Source: Alteromonas sp. KUL49
GTDB taxonomy: Bacteria; Pseudomonadota; Gammaproteobacteria; Enterobacterales; Alteromonadaceae
Direction of reading: 5' to 3'
Length of the DNA stretch: 64,000 nt
Assembly (NCBI RefSeq): GCF_006538345.1
Contig: NZ_BJKL01000005.1
Location: 300,200 to 364,199 of the forward strand
Positions 19,039 through 29,716 of this stretch are shown here, piece after piece. The notes beneath the pieces were generated by a model. That model searched no databases and was not told the DNA's origin. It saw nothing but the letters and a program-made list of their open reading frames with translations. Position 1 is the first letter of the stretch. Each line of letters starts with the position of its first letter. The position numbers were made by a program, and so were the translations under genes.

Positions 19039-21575
19039 CTATGCCTGCAACAAGGCTTGAATTCCGGATTTTACCGCTTTTATTTTGGCGTCAATATCGT
19101 GGTTTTCTAGTACTACATCATTGTCATAACCGTAACGTAGCAACACTTCATCGGTTACATCAATCAAGTGAGAGCATGCTGCGAGACTCCACAATTTTTC
19201 TTCCAGCTCTTTTGCCTTATGTATTGCGTACATGCTTACGTAGTTAAACTCGGTTTGAATCATGTCTAAATCCGGTTTGCCTGTGGTAACTAGCATGACG
19301 TGAATGGCAACAAATTGGCCTCTATTGATTGCCTCATCTATAAATCGCTTGCGTTGCTCATCAGTTTCAAATCGGTGTGAAAAGCGAGGTAAGATAGCAC
19401 GTCTTGGATCTCTTACCTTGGGATCGAATGAGACAAAGAGTTCTTGTCTCAATGGCATTTTCTCAATTTTGATCTGTTTAAGACCACTTTGCATAAACGG
19501 CGTGTCGAGCTTTCTGTCTCTGAACATAAATTCTAGATTCACTTTTCTACCGTCTACATCTTGCTCGGCAAGTCGAGTAATTCGTTGGTCTTGTTTGCCT
19601 GTAATACAGGCTTGAGGAGAATAGCGAACACCTTCCTTACTCATGAGGAAAGATAGCGAGGTGGCGTTCCGAGCATTAATGCAACGCAAGGCATGTCCCA
19701 TACCCGGAATTTCTTCGTCCTCGGGCTGCGCCTCTAAAGAATTTTGTTTTTCTTGATCAACTCTTCGAAGAAATGTCTAGCACTCTTCCCTAAATCTCCT
19801 TGAGCAGCTTTGAGGTGGAGAATATTCTTTTCCACGTTGTGATAGATGACGGTGTAGTGCATGTGCATTACGTCGAAGGACTTTGTAATCTGTTGTAGTT
19901 TCGGAAACGCGATCTCTACGTGTCCGTTAAGCTCACCTTCAAACCCTTTAGCAAGTTCGACACGCAAGCCTAGACCATGCACTGATATATCCTCGCTGAT
20001 ACCCTGAAACACAGCATCGTTTCCGGCGACTTTAAGTTCGATTTTTGAGCGAAGTCGGTAGCGCGATTCTAGGCGTTGTTCCTCATGTTTAAATCTGAAT
20101 TGCTTTATTTCTTGAGGCGGATGATTGCGAGGATGCCCAAACACTCGCAAGTACGAAAGTTTGTCTCTGCTAAATGGCATCTGGCTATACGTGTGCTGAC
20201 CGAATATAGAAGTAACATCAGTTAAATGGGCCAGATACTTTAAATGTTTAAGCTTCGCCAATAGTCGCGCAGGTGGTGGACTATTTTGCCGCTTTATTTT
20301 CTCGCCTGCTGAATCAGGTAGCGAAAGTGGCGTGTATGCTTGATCTGAACTGGCATCAGTAATGGTTAACTTGTATGCGCGCCAGCTAGCCTTTCGAGAG
20401 CCAAAACCAAGAAATATGTGTTTAAGAACATCTTTCTTTTGTAAGTCTTCAACCGACGCTGAATAAAAATAGACTCTCTCTTGTTGAAAATGGGTAAAGC
20501 TGAACAAAAATGTCTCGCGGCGTGACTCTGGCTTAGACAATAACTGTGTGAGTCTTTTGCTATTGAGTAAGTAGCCCAAGCGACATTCGTCTTCCTCGTC
20601 CTGCCAATAGTTCATAGTTTCGCGATTGACTTCATTCACCATCGCATAACGGGGAATTAACTGGCCGTCGATTTCGTCGATGTAGACAGGTAAAGTCGGG
20701 CTTCTCGGGGAGAAGAATTGTTCGCACATTTTACTGACAATGGCGTCAATAGTGTTAGTCATATTCACTTTGTAACGTCGTTTGTTACCGTGAATAAAGC
20801 TCTCTAAAAACTTATCAAATGCAGGGTTAGGAAACTCTTCTGCTCGCTCTAAAGCAAGATAAACAATATCTTTCTTTTCTGTAATCTTTACCACGCGATA
20901 AGCAATACCATTGCTTTTATCCATGGCAAATTCTTCTTCTAAACCACGAAAGTAGCAATGGAGAATATCACCATTGTTGAAAGGCGATTCTTTGGACAGT
21001 TTTACTTGAAGACCTTCCATCGAAATATCGACGCTGAGTCCCCGCATGGACTTGTTTTTGTCATTAAACAGCTCAACAGCGACAGCAAAATTCATTCGCT
21101 CCGCTTTTCGTCTTCGGTAATCTAATAAGTTAACAATGGGAACTTTGAACTGTTCTAACACTTGAGATGCTTTGATTTCTTCGGCATGCTCTTCTTCATA
21201 CTTCTCTCTTGCGAGGGCCTTATCGCGCATGACGCGAAAGTTGTTTTCGGTGTTCTGAACGGCCTCATAAACACCAAAAGTATACGCACCAAAAATTTTC
21301 ATTTGCTGTTCAAAGGTTTCAACCGCTATATCATCCATGTAGTGGCTGATCCCACCGCTCTCATAAAGTTTACAGTCACCCTCTACTAGCCCACGCAAAT
21401 CAATAGAGCGTACGCACGGCTTAGCCAAGCGCTTAACTTCCATTTTAATCAGAAAGCGCTTTTCCTTTGGCAAACCGCCGGCAACTTGCAGTAATACTTT
21501 ATTAAAATCTGGGGTATTAACCGTCGGTTTTAACCGTTCAATGATATCAGCGTATTGCTGTAAATCTTGGCTCAT
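19039..21575 (-). pseudogene. Large protein with two PilZ domains, broken by one frameshift
   Basis: From ATG 21575 (MSQDLQQYADIIERLKPTVN) the frame runs to a stop at 19734, then continues in another frame to 19039. The break is at the T5 run 19747-19751 (+ strand); one more base there joins K-K-K-Q-N-S-L-E-A-Q-P-E-D-E-E to the downstream part, giving about 845 residues. The first PilZ-like domain lies around residues 180-260 (V-D-I-S-M-E-G-L-Q-V) and the second around 500-590 (R-Y-R-L-R-S then E-D-I-S-V-H-G-L-G-L). PilZ domains bind cyclic di-GMP, so a role in motility or adhesion control is likely, but the target is unknown. The open frame could also start at 21662. The break is probably a sequencing error. 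Confidence 0.75.
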
Positions 21576-21865
21576 GTAATTGCGACTTCTAACAGCGTAG
21601 TTAACATATAAACTCTTATCGGCATGGATGATAAACCCATGAATTATGCACGTATTTTTCACCTAAGCGATGGTGGTGTCAATGCTACATTGGGAGAAGG
21701 TACGCGGCGCTTCTGTTTCACAACATTGACTGTTGACCTTTTACCCAGCAAAAAGACAATCACAGCGTACTCTGCACGCTAATTAAAAAACTAATCTTAG
21801 ATACAAGGTCAACACTACTAATATTAGCTGATAAACTACGACTTTTAGCTAATTTCATAAAAATA

Positions 21866-23233
21866 ATGGCAAAACGAAAAACTGCATATGTGTGCTCTGA
21901 TTGCGGAGCAGAATTTCCGCGTTGGCAAGGGCAATGCTCAGAATGTAAAGCTTGGAATACCATCAGCGAATTTGTAGTGCAAACAGCTAAATCTGTAGCT
22001 AAAACAGGACATTCAGGGTACGCAGGTCAAACTAACGCCAAAATCGAGCCTTTAAATGCGATTGATTTAAACGAGCTTCCAAGGTTTTCCTCTGGATTTA
22101 AAGAGCTAGACCGAGTTCTCGGCGGCGGGATTGTGCCGGGAGCTGCCATGCTTATCGGTGGCTCACCGGGAGCTGGCAAAAGCACATTGTTGCTTCAAGT
22201 TATGTGTGAACTTGCCAAGTCAGCATCAACTCTCTATGTCACGGGCGAGGAGTCACTACAACAAGTGGCTATGCGCGCGAAGCGTCTCAATTTACCGGAT
22301 GATAAGCTCATGATGTTGGCAGAAACCAACGTCGAAACTATCTGTAATCTGGCACTTACGCAAAAGCCCAAAATAATGGTTATCGACTCCATACAGGTGA
22401 TGCATGTTGCAGAGGTTCAGTCTGCACCAGGCAGTGTATCTCAAGTTCGTGAAAGTGCGGCGTACCTCACTCGTTTTGCCAAACAAGAGCACATTGCTAT
22501 GTTCATTGTCGGACACGTTACTAAAGATGGTAACTTGGCTGGGCCAAAGGTATTAGAACACTGCATTGATAGCTCTATGATGCTCGAGGGAGAGAGCGAT
22601 AGTCGTTATCGCACACTTCGAAGTCAAAAAAACCGATTTGGTGCGGTGAATGAATTGGGTGTATTTGCCATGACCGAAAAAGGGCTCAAAGAAGTAAGTA
22701 ACCCGTCTGCTATATTTTTAAGTCGGGGCGATAATGAAACGCCAGGCTCAAGTGTGATGGTAATTTGGGAGGGGACCCGTCCATTGCTTGTTGAAATTCA
22801 AGCGCTAGTAGATTATTCGCAAATGGCGAATCCTCGTCGTATCGCCGTCGGTCTTGAGCAAAATAGGCTTGCCATGTTACTGGCAGTGTTACATAGGCAC
22901 GGCAACGTTCAAATGAACGACCAAGATGTATTTGTGAATGTGGTAGGTGGGGTGAAAGTAAGTGAAACAGGTGCTGACTTGGCGTTATTACTCGCTATGG
23001 TATCTAGTTTTCGAAATCGTCCGTTACCTAAAGACCTTATTATGTTTGGAGAAGTTGGGTTAGCGGGAGAAATTCGCCCTGTCCCCAATGGTACCGAACG
23101 TATTATTGAAGCGGCTAAACATGGGTTCAAGCGGGCAATTGTACCTAAAGCTAACGCGCCCAAGCAGCCGATTCAAGGCATGACCGTGGTGCCCGTGTCT
23201 CAATTGAGTGACGCACTAGACGCCTTAGAGTAA
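21866..23233 (+). CDS. radA: DNA repair protein RadA
   Basis: RecA-like ATPase that drives branch migration in recombination. The N-terminal zinc finger C-S-D-C-G-A-E-F...C-S-E-C, the Walker A G-G-S-P-G-A-G-K-S-T at about residue 97, the RadA-specific K-N-R-F-G motif and the C-terminal Lon-like domain (G-E-V-G-L-A-G-E-I-R) are all present in a normal 455-residue protein. Its 3' end overlaps that of the small PilZ gene on the other strand by 34 bases. Confidence 0.96.
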   Translation: MAKRKTAYVCSDCGAEFPRWQGQCSECKAWNTISEFVVQTAKSVAKTGHSGYAGQTNAKIEPLNAIDLNELPRFSSGFKELDRVLGGGIVPGAAMLIGGSPGAGKSTLLLQVMCELAKSASTLYVTGEESLQQVAMRAKRLNLPDDKLMMLAETNVETICNLALTQKPKIMVIDSIQVMHVAEVQSAPGSVSQVRESAAYLTRFAKQEHIAMFIVGHVTKDGNLAGPKVLEHCIDSSMMLEGESDSRYRTLRSQKNRFGAVNELGVFAMTEKGLKEVSNPSAIFLSRGDNETPGSSVMVIWEGTRPLLVEIQALVDYSQMANPRRIAVGLEQNRLAMLLAVLHRHGNVQMNDQDVFVNVVGGVKVSETGADLALLLAMVSSFRNRPLPKDLIMFGEVGLAGEIRPVPNGTERIIEAAKHGFKRAIVPKANAPKQPIQGMTVVPVSQLSDALDALE

Positions 23234-23622
23234 ACCGCATCTATTAAAGCGTTGAGGTCACTGTCGTTTATAGCGTCGTTTTTCCCATTGAGTAAAATCA
23301 ATCGTCGAAGGGCGCTAATACTCGCAACATCCATTTGTGCAACCTTACATCCTAGGGTTACTCGGTCAGACCTATCGTTATCTTGGCGGTAGAGTTGTTC
23401 GATTTCCATGCAAATTGACGGGCTGTCTTCGTTAACTTGAAACCGAGCGATATAGGGATCATGGCTATCAAAAGGCAGCTTTTCCAAATCATTTTCACAG
23501 GCTGAGAGCCTAACGCCCTGTAATGATATATCTGTGATACTAACAGGAATTTCTACATCATGATGGGCTAGTGTGCCCACAACTGACAATGAGATACGCT
23601 GAAATTGGCGTTTATCTGACAT
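23200..23622 (-). CDS. PilZ domain protein
   Basis: About 140 residues from ATG 23622 (MSDKRQFQRI), preceded by AAAAGG; an open extension reaches 23649. The cyclic di-GMP signature is visible as R-Q-F-Q-R then T-D-I-S-L-Q-G-V-R-L, the R-x3-R plus D/N-x-S-x2-G pattern. It has a single domain with a short C-terminal helix and no enzymatic part, so it is likely a small effector. A PilZ gene beside radA is a recurrent gammaproteobacterial arrangement as far as I recall. It is the second PilZ gene within 2 kb. Confidence 0.85.
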   Translation of the reverse strand: MSDKRQFQRISLSVVGTLAHHDVEIPVSITDISLQGVRLSACENDLEKLPFDSHDPYIARFQVNEDSPSICMEIEQLYRQDNDRSDRVTLGCKVAQMDVASISALRRLILLNGKNDAINDSDLNALIDAVYSKASSASLN

Positions 23623-23735
23623 TAAGCGTAAACCTTTTACATGTAACATTTTAGTTACATCTAGTATTAGTCAGATTGTCTGTGTTGGCAATAGAGGCGG
23701 ATGAGGATACCCGCCTCAATGAGAAAGTTAGCGCG

Positions 23736-25403
23736 TTATTTTGACATACGCTTGTATTTCAAGCGGTGCGGCTCAACGATATCTTGTCCGAATTCAGCTT
23801 TTAACCAAGTCTCGTAGTCAGAATAGTTACCTTCAAAGAAGTTAATTTTTCCTTCGTCTCGATAGTCTAGAATGTGTGTCGCCACACGGTCTAAGAACCA
23901 TCTATCGTGGGAAATAACCATGGCGCAGCCAGGGAACTCGAGAAGCGCGTTTTCTAGTGCTCGCAGGGTTTCGACATCGAGGTCGTTGGTTGGTTCATCG
24001 AGTAGCAGTACGTTACCGCCCGCTTTTAATAGCTTGGCTAAATGCACGCGGTTGCGCTCACCACCTGATAGGTCTTTGATGAACTTTTGTTGGTCGGTGC
24101 CCTTGAAATTGAATCGGCTGCAATAAGCACGACTGTTAATTTCGAAATTGCCAATGCGAATAATGTCAGATTCATCCGACACTTCTTTCCACACCGTATT
24201 GTTCTCGTTCATGTGATCACGGAACTGTTCAACGCTGGCGATTTGTACGGTATCACCAATGTCTACCGTGCCCGAATCAGCGTCTTCAGCATTAGTAAGC
24301 ATTCTGAATAGTGTTGATTTACCTGCACCGTTAGGGCCGATGATACCTACGATAGCGCCCTTGGGTACCGTGAATGACAAGTCATCAATCAATACTCGTT
24401 CACCGTAAGACTTTTTAAGGTTCGACACTTCAATGACTTTATCGCCCAGACGTTCACCTGGCGGAATGAATAGTTCGTTGGTTTCGTTGCGTTTTTGATA
24501 ATCGCCCGTTGCCATCTCCTCAAAACGTGCCATACGTGCTTTACTTTTGGCGTGTCGACCTTTGGGATTTGAACGTACCCATTCAAGCTCTTGTTTGATG
24601 CTTTTTTGACGAGCAGACTCGATGCGTTCTTCTTGTTCAAGTCGCTTCTCTTTTTGCTCAAGCCACGAAGAATAGTTGCCTTCCCATGGAATACCTTCAC
24701 CACGGTCAAGTTCTAATATCCAGCCAGCAACGTTATCAAGGAAGTATCTATCGTGGGTAATCGCCACAACAGTGCCTTCATAATCGTGTAAGAAGCGCTC
24801 TAACCAAGCCACAGATTCTGCATCTAAGTGGTTAGTCGGTTCGTCCAATAACAGCATTTCTGGCTTTTCTAGTAGGAGGCGACACAATGCTACGCGACGT
24901 CGCTCACCACCAGACAGCTTGGTCACGTCAGCGTCCCAAGGTGGAAGGCGCAGGGCATCGGCGGCGCGCTCAAGAGCATTTTCTAGGTTATGCCCGTCTT
25001 TCGATTGGATAATCGCTTCCAATTCGCCTTGCTCTTTGGCGAGCGCGTCAAAATCTGCATCTGGCGCCGCATATTCGGCATATACTTCGTCAAGACGAGT
25101 CAGTGCGTGCTTTACATCCGCAACCGCTAGCTCGATATTTCCGCGCACGTCTTTTGTTTCATCAAGTTGTGGTTCTTGGGGAAGGTAGCCTATCTTCAAT
25201 CCAGGTTGAGGACGAGCCTCCCCCTCGATATCCGTATCAACACCTGCCATGATTCTAAGAAGGGTAGATTTACCTGCACCATTTAGGCCCAAAACACCAA
25301 TTTTAGCGCCGGGGAAAAAACTCAACGAGATGTTCTTCAAAATATGACGATTCGGCGGAACGATCTTGCCCACGCGATGCATACTGTAAACGTATTGAGA
25401 CAT
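23736..25403 (-). CDS. ettA: Energy-dependent translational throttle protein EttA
   Basis: ABC-F ATPase that binds the ribosomal E site and gates the first peptide bond according to the ADP/ATP ratio. There are two ABC cassettes: G-L-N-G-A-G-K-S-T with L-S-G-G-E-R-R-R-V and L-L-L-D-E-P-T-N-H-L-D, then G-P-N-G-A-G-K-S-T with L-S-G-G-E-R-N-R-V and D-E-P-T-N-D-L-D. The arm and linker regions are present. I choose ATG 25403 (MSQYVYSMHRVGKIVPP, AAGGA upstream) rather than the open start at 25442, giving 555 residues, the family's usual size. Confidence 0.94.
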   Translation of the reverse strand: MSQYVYSMHRVGKIVPPNRHILKNISLSFFPGAKIGVLGLNGAGKSTLLRIMAGVDTDIEGEARPQPGLKIGYLPQEPQLDETKDVRGNIELAVADVKHALTRLDEVYAEYAAPDADFDALAKEQGELEAIIQSKDGHNLENALERAADALRLPPWDADVTKLSGGERRRVALCRLLLEKPEMLLLDEPTNHLDAESVAWLERFLHDYEGTVVAITHDRYFLDNVAGWILELDRGEGIPWEGNYSSWLEQKEKRLEQEERIESARQKSIKQELEWVRSNPKGRHAKSKARMARFEEMATGDYQKRNETNELFIPPGERLGDKVIEVSNLKKSYGERVLIDDLSFTVPKGAIVGIIGPNGAGKSTLFRMLTNAEDADSGTVDIGDTVQIASVEQFRDHMNENNTVWKEVSDESDIIRIGNFEINSRAYCSRFNFKGTDQQKFIKDLSGGERNRVHLAKLLKAGGNVLLLDEPTNDLDVETLRALENALLEFPGCAMVISHDRWFLDRVATHILDYRDEGKINFFEGNYSDYETWLKAEFGQDIVEPHRLKYKRMSK

Positions 25404-25598
25404 TTGTAGTCCTTGCCAGAAAAAAGAATATTGTACTCTCAAGAGGATAGCTCGCGCCAGCGTGTAACGCCATCTGCTATGATAGATGCTCTATTTTTGT
25501 TCGACTGACGTATTTTGTTTAAATATATCGTCGGTAGAACGACAGATTTAAGGTAAACTTCACGGCAAAAGTGAAACACACGACAGGTAGAGTTTTTT

Positions 25599-26627
25599 AT
25601 GACTGGTATGAGCAAAAGGGCATACAGCTTGGCCGAGCTTGCCAACCACGTAGGCGGCGAAGTAAAGGGAGACGGTAATATCGTGATTACCTCTGTAGCC
25701 ACCCTTTCTGGTGCAGGAGCACATCAAATATCCTTTTTGACGAATGCGAAATACAAGAGCCAGTTATCGACGACAAAAGCGGGTGCTGTCATTGTAAACA
25801 GCAAACTTGTGGACCTGGTCCAAGGTGCAGCACTCATTGTCTCCGATCCCCATGTCGCCTTTGCGCTTATCGCGCAGCTTTTCGACACCACGCCAGCGGT
25901 AGCGCAAACTGGGATAGCTGATTCAGCAGTGGTTGCAAGCTCTGCAAATATAGGTAGTGACGTGGCAATAGGTCACAAGGTTATTATCGAAGACAATGTA
26001 GTGATTGGTGATCGCGTCCAAATTGGGCCTAACACGGTTATTCGTCGTGGTACACGCATCGGTGAAGGTTCTGTCATACACCCCAACGTTACCGTTTATC
26101 ACGACGTAACCATTGGAAAACGAGTCACTATTCATAGTCAAACTACCATTGGTTCAGATGGTTTTGGTTATGCTAACGACAAAGGTACGTGGATACCGAT
26201 TCCACAAACCGGCTCAGTAGTGATCGGTGATGACAGTCAAATCGGTTCGAATACGTCTATTGATCGCGGTGCGCTAGAAAACACTGTTATCGGCAAGAAC
26301 GTTATTATCGACAATCAGGTACAAATTGCACACAACATCCACATTGGTGACCACAGCTGTATTTGCGGTTCAACAGGTATTGCTGGGAGTACTCATATTG
26401 GAAAGCACGTTGTAATTGCAGGTACATGTGCCATTAATGGTCACATCAGTATTTGCGACAATGTGCAAATCACCGGCCACACCATGGTGGTTCAAGATAT
26501 TGTCGAACCCGGCGTATACTCTTCAGGACAGCCAGCGATGACTAACAGAGAATGGCGCAAAAATGCCGTTCGTTTGCGTCAAATAGACGATCTGTACAAG
26601 CGAGTGAAGAGCCTCGAAAACCGTTAG
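25599..26627 (+). CDS. lpxD: UDP-3-O-acylglucosamine N-acyltransferase LpxD
   Basis: Third step of lipid A synthesis. The N-terminal uridine-binding domain (ISFLTNAKYKSQL) is followed by a left-handed beta-helix of hexapeptide repeats (about residues 105-290, for example I-G-S-D-V-A-I-G) and the active-site region S-D-G-F-G-Y with the His in Q-I-A-H-N-I-H-I. It has 342 residues and a complete fold. It stands alone, between ettA and glyA, instead of inside the bamA-skp-lpxD-fabZ-lpxA cluster, so it may be a second copy. Confidence 0.9.
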   Translation: MTGMSKRAYSLAELANHVGGEVKGDGNIVITSVATLSGAGAHQISFLTNAKYKSQLSTTKAGAVIVNSKLVDLVQGAALIVSDPHVAFALIAQLFDTTPAVAQTGIADSAVVASSANIGSDVAIGHKVIIEDNVVIGDRVQIGPNTVIRRGTRIGEGSVIHPNVTVYHDVTIGKRVTIHSQTTIGSDGFGYANDKGTWIPIPQTGSVVIGDDSQIGSNTSIDRGALENTVIGKNVIIDNQVQIAHNIHIGDHSCICGSTGIAGSTHIGKHVVIAGTCAINGHISICDNVQITGHTMVVQDIVEPGVYSSGQPAMTNREWRKNAVRLRQIDDLYKRVKSLENR

Positions 26628-26804
26628 AGAGCGTTGAACTTCACGGTACGTTTTTGTTCAGCCAGCTTTAGTTTACGGTCAGTAAACCCATTGCTACATC
26701 AATTAGATTAAATTGGTGATAAAGCGGTATACAAGCTCATGAAAATGACTAGAATATGCGTTCTTTCTAGCCAGTTCAGTTTTAACCGCAGTTAAGGAGC
26801 CTCC

Positions 26805-28061
26805 ATGTTACCACGCGAGATGAATATCGCTGATTTTGATCCAGAATTAGCCGATGCGATGGCAAAAGAAGTTGTTCGCCAAGAGCAACATATCGAACTT
26901 ATTGCTTCTGAGAACTACTGTAGTCCACGAGTAATGGAAGCGCAGGGATCTCAACTAACTAACAAATACGCAGAAGGTTACCCAGGCAAGCGTTACTACG
27001 GTGGTTGTGAACACGTAGACGTTGTTGAAGAGTTGGCAATTGAGCGCGCTAAAGAGCTTTTCGGTGCAGATTACGCGAACGTACAACCACATGCAGGCTC
27101 TCAGGCTAATGCTGCGGTTTTCATGGCGCTACTAGACGCTGGTGATACAGTTTTAGGTATGAGCCTATCAGAAGGTGGTCACCTTACTCACGGTTCACAC
27201 GTAAACTTCTCAGGCAAAACCTACAACGCTGTTCAATACGGTCTTAACCAAGAAACTGGCGAAATCGACTACGAACAGGTACAAGCGTTGGCGAACGAAC
27301 ACAAGCCTAAGATGATTATCGGTGGATTCTCTGCGTATTCTGGTATTGTTGACTGGAAGCGTTTTAGAGAGATTGCTGATAGCGTTGGTGCTTTCTTACT
27401 GGTTGATATGGCACACGTTGCTGGTCTTGTTGCTGCTGGCGTTTATCCAAACCCAGTGCCTCACGCACACGTAGTAACTACTACAACGCACAAAACGTTA
27501 GGCGGCCCTCGTAGCGGTTTGATTGTTTCTGCCTGTGGTGATGAAACTATTTATAAGCGCTTGAACAGCGCGGTTTTCCCAGGTATGCAAGGTGGTCCAC
27601 TTTGCCACGTTATTGCAGCGAAAGCGGTAGCGTTCAAAGAGGCTCTACAGCCAGAATTTAAAGCGTACCAACAGCAAGTTGTTGCTAACGCAAAAGCGAT
27701 GGTTGCTGTAATGCAAGAACGCGGTTATAACATTGTGTCTAACGGCACCGAAAACCACTTGTTCTTGTTAGACCTTATCGACAAGGATATCACGGGTAAA
27801 GACGCAGATGCGGCACTTGGCAGTGCAAATATCACTGTGAACAAAAACAGTGTTCCAAACGACCCTCGTTCACCATTTGTCACTAGTGGTCTTCGCATTG
27901 GTAGCCCAGCAATTACCCGTCGAGGCTTTAAAGAAGAGCAAGCAGGGCAAGTGGCTACTTGGATTTGCGACATTCTTGATAACATGGGTGATGAATCAGT
28001 TATTGCTCGCGTGAAGCAAGAAGTTGTTGCTCTTTGTGAACAGTTCCCTGTTTACCCGTAA
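26805..28061 (+). CDS. glyA: Serine hydroxymethyltransferase
   Basis: PLP enzyme that interconverts serine and glycine while loading one-carbon units on tetrahydrofolate. [15 protein letters not shown] and [10 protein letters not shown] match the N-terminus of E. coli GlyA; the PLP-binding Lys lies in [13 protein letters not shown]. It has 418 residues, the standard length. TTAAGGAGCCTCC precedes the ATG. The 177-base upstream gap has room for a promoter, but I see no convincing PurR or MetR site in it. Confidence 0.97.
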   Translation: MLPREMNIADFDPELADAMAKEVVRQEQHIELIASENYCSPRVMEAQGSQLTNKYAEGYPGKRYYGGCEHVDVVEELAIERAKELFGADYANVQPHAGSQANAAVFMALLDAGDTVLGMSLSEGGHLTHGSHVNFSGKTYNAVQYGLNQETGEIDYEQVQALANEHKPKMIIGGFSAYSGIVDWKRFREIADSVGAFLLVDMAHVAGLVAAGVYPNPVPHAHVVTTTTHKTLGGPRSGLIVSACGDETIYKRLNSAVFPGMQGGPLCHVIAAKAVAFKEALQPEFKAYQQQVVANAKAMVAVMQERGYNIVSNGTENHLFLLDLIDKDITGKDADAALGSANITVNKNSVPNDPRSPFVTSGLRIGSPAITRRGFKEEQAGQVATWICDILDNMGDESVIARVKQEVVALCEQFPVYP

Positions 28062-28074
28062 CGATCAAGGATAA

Positions 28075-28098
28075 GGCGCTTTTTTACAGAGAAGCGCC
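28075..28098 (+). other. Hairpin in the glyA-nrdR gap
   Basis: GGCGCTT at 28075-28081 pairs with AAGCGCC at 28092-28098. No T-tract follows on the + strand, so it is more likely an mRNA 3'-end stabiliser or weak attenuator than a terminator. Confidence 0.45.
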
Positions 28099-28113
28099 AG
28101 TTAAGGAAATATT

Positions 28114-28563
28114 ATGTTTTGCCCCTTTTGTAGCGAACAAGAAACCAAAGTCATAGACTCGCGTCTTGTTTCCCAGGGGCATCAGGTAAGGCGTCGTCGT
28201 GAATGCATGGTGTGTCACGAACGCTTTACCACATTTGAAAGTGCTGAATTGGTGATGCCGCGAGTCATCAAGCGAGACGGTTCTAGAGAGCCGTTCAACG
28301 AAGATAAGCTACGCGCTGGTCTGCAACGAGCCCTAGAAAAACGTCCCGTCAGTACCGAAAAAATAGAACAATGTATTCTGCAGTTGAAGTCTACACTTCG
28401 CGCAACCGGTGAGCGAGAAGTAGGAAGCGAATTGCTCGGTAACCTAATAATGAGCGCCTTAAAAGAGCTCGATAAAGTGGCTTATGTGCGCTTTGCCTCT
28501 GTCTATCGGTCTTTCGAGGATATCAAGGAGTTTGGCGAAGAGATAGCCAAGCTGGGAGACTAA
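28114..28563 (+). CDS. nrdR: Transcriptional repressor NrdR
   Basis: A 149-residue regulator of ribonucleotide reductase genes. The N-terminal zinc ribbon M-F-C-P-F-C...[12 protein letters not shown] is intact, followed by an ATP-cone domain ([12 protein letters not shown]). It heads the riboflavin gene run, the arrangement known from other gammaproteobacteria. No NrdR box is evident in the window. Confidence 0.96.
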   Translation: MFCPFCSEQETKVIDSRLVSQGHQVRRRRECMVCHERFTTFESAELVMPRVIKRDGSREPFNEDKLRAGLQRALEKRPVSTEKIEQCILQLKSTLRATGEREVGSELLGNLIMSALKELDKVAYVRFASVYRSFEDIKEFGEEIAKLGD

Positions 28564-28576
28564 CCACAGGATCAGC

Positions 28577-29704
28577 GTGGTGTCATTGCAAAATCAAACA
28601 GATTATTACTGGATGGCAAAAGCCGTTCAGCTAGCCAGAAAAGGGCGTTATACCACGTCACCAAACCCACGCGTGGGTTGTGTTATCGTCGACAATAACA
28701 ATCAATGTATTGGCGAAGGGTTTCATATTCAAGCGGGTACACCCCATGCAGAAATCCACGCACTTAATCAAGCAGGTGCGAAAGCGGAAGGCGCCACTGC
28801 CTATGTTACCCTCGAGCCCTGTAGTCATTTTGGTCGCACTCCACCATGTGCGCTAGCCCTAATCGAAGCTAAGGTCGCTAGAGTGGTCATTGGTATGACA
28901 GACCCTAACCCTCAAGTGAGTGGCAAGGGGATACGTATCTTGCAAGAAGCAGGCATTGAAGTCACAACTGACGTTATGGCTGATGAGGCTAAGTCGCTAA
29001 ACCCCGGATTCATCAAGCGGATGATGACAGGAAAGCCCTTTGTGCGAGTTAAATTGGGTATTAGCCTAGATGGTAAAATTGCCCTTGAAAATGGGGTCAG
29101 CCAATGGATAACTGGCCCAGAAGCTAGACGCGATGTGCAAAAATACCGCGCACAAAGCTGCGTTGTACTCACGGGTTCTGGTACGGTTCAAGCGGACAAT
29201 CCAAGCTTACTAGTAAGAGCTTCTGAATTTGATGATTCTGACTATCTTTTAGATGCCCTGCGGCAGCCTGTACGCGTGGTGGTGAATGGCACGAATAACT
29301 TACCCGATGACTTTACCTTGTTTAATGATGGCTACCCTACCTTTGTAGCAATGGTTAAAAGCGCCATAAATACCACCGCACGTGAGAATACAATTCGGGT
29401 ATCCAGTGAGAGCTCCCATGTTGATCTAAATGAATTGATAAAAGCATTGGGGGATATGCAATATAATGAAGTACTCGTTGAAGCCGGCCCTGCATTGGTG
29501 GGGGCGTTGCTTTCAGCCGGAGAAGTCGACGAATTGGTCTGCTATCAAGCGCCGGTAATATTGGGTGACAAAGGGATGAGTATGGTTAATTTGCCAAATT
29601 TCACGTCGTTATCACAAGCTATTCATCTTTCACTCGATGCCTACAGCAAAATAGGTAGTGATCTAAAACTAACCTACAGTGTTAAAACTGGCACAACACA
29701 GTAG
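28577..29704 (+). CDS. ribD: Bifunctional riboflavin deaminase/reductase RibD
   Basis: Two consecutive steps of riboflavin synthesis: deamination then side-chain reduction of the pyrimidine intermediate. The deaminase domain (residues 8-150) has the zinc ligands in H-A-E and P-C-S-H-F-G-R-T-P-P-C; the reductase domain follows (V-K-L-G-I-S-L-D-G-K, V-E-A-G-P). It has 375 residues. Two GTG codons in a row at 28577 and 28580 are both possible starts, with AGGA just upstream; no ATG fits before the conserved part. Confidence 0.94.
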   Translation: MVSLQNQTDYYWMAKAVQLARKGRYTTSPNPRVGCVIVDNNNQCIGEGFHIQAGTPHAEIHALNQAGAKAEGATAYVTLEPCSHFGRTPPCALALIEAKVARVVIGMTDPNPQVSGKGIRILQEAGIEVTTDVMADEAKSLNPGFIKRMMTGKPFVRVKLGISLDGKIALENGVSQWITGPEARRDVQKYRAQSCVVLTGSGTVQADNPSLLVRASEFDDSDYLLDALRQPVRVVVNGTNNLPDDFTLFNDGYPTFVAMVKSAINTTARENTIRVSSESSHVDLNELIKALGDMQYNEVLVEAGPALVGALLSAGEVDELVCYQAPVILGDKGMSMVNLPNFTSLSQAIHLSLDAYSKIGSDLKLTYSVKTGTTQ

Positions 29705-29716
29705 AGGAAAACACTT

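Noticed and set aside
26628..26804. MetR/PurR-type control region before glyA
   Set aside because: Small dyads such as GTTTAC-N5-GTAAAC are present, but no site matches TGAA-N5-TTCA or the PurR box well enough.
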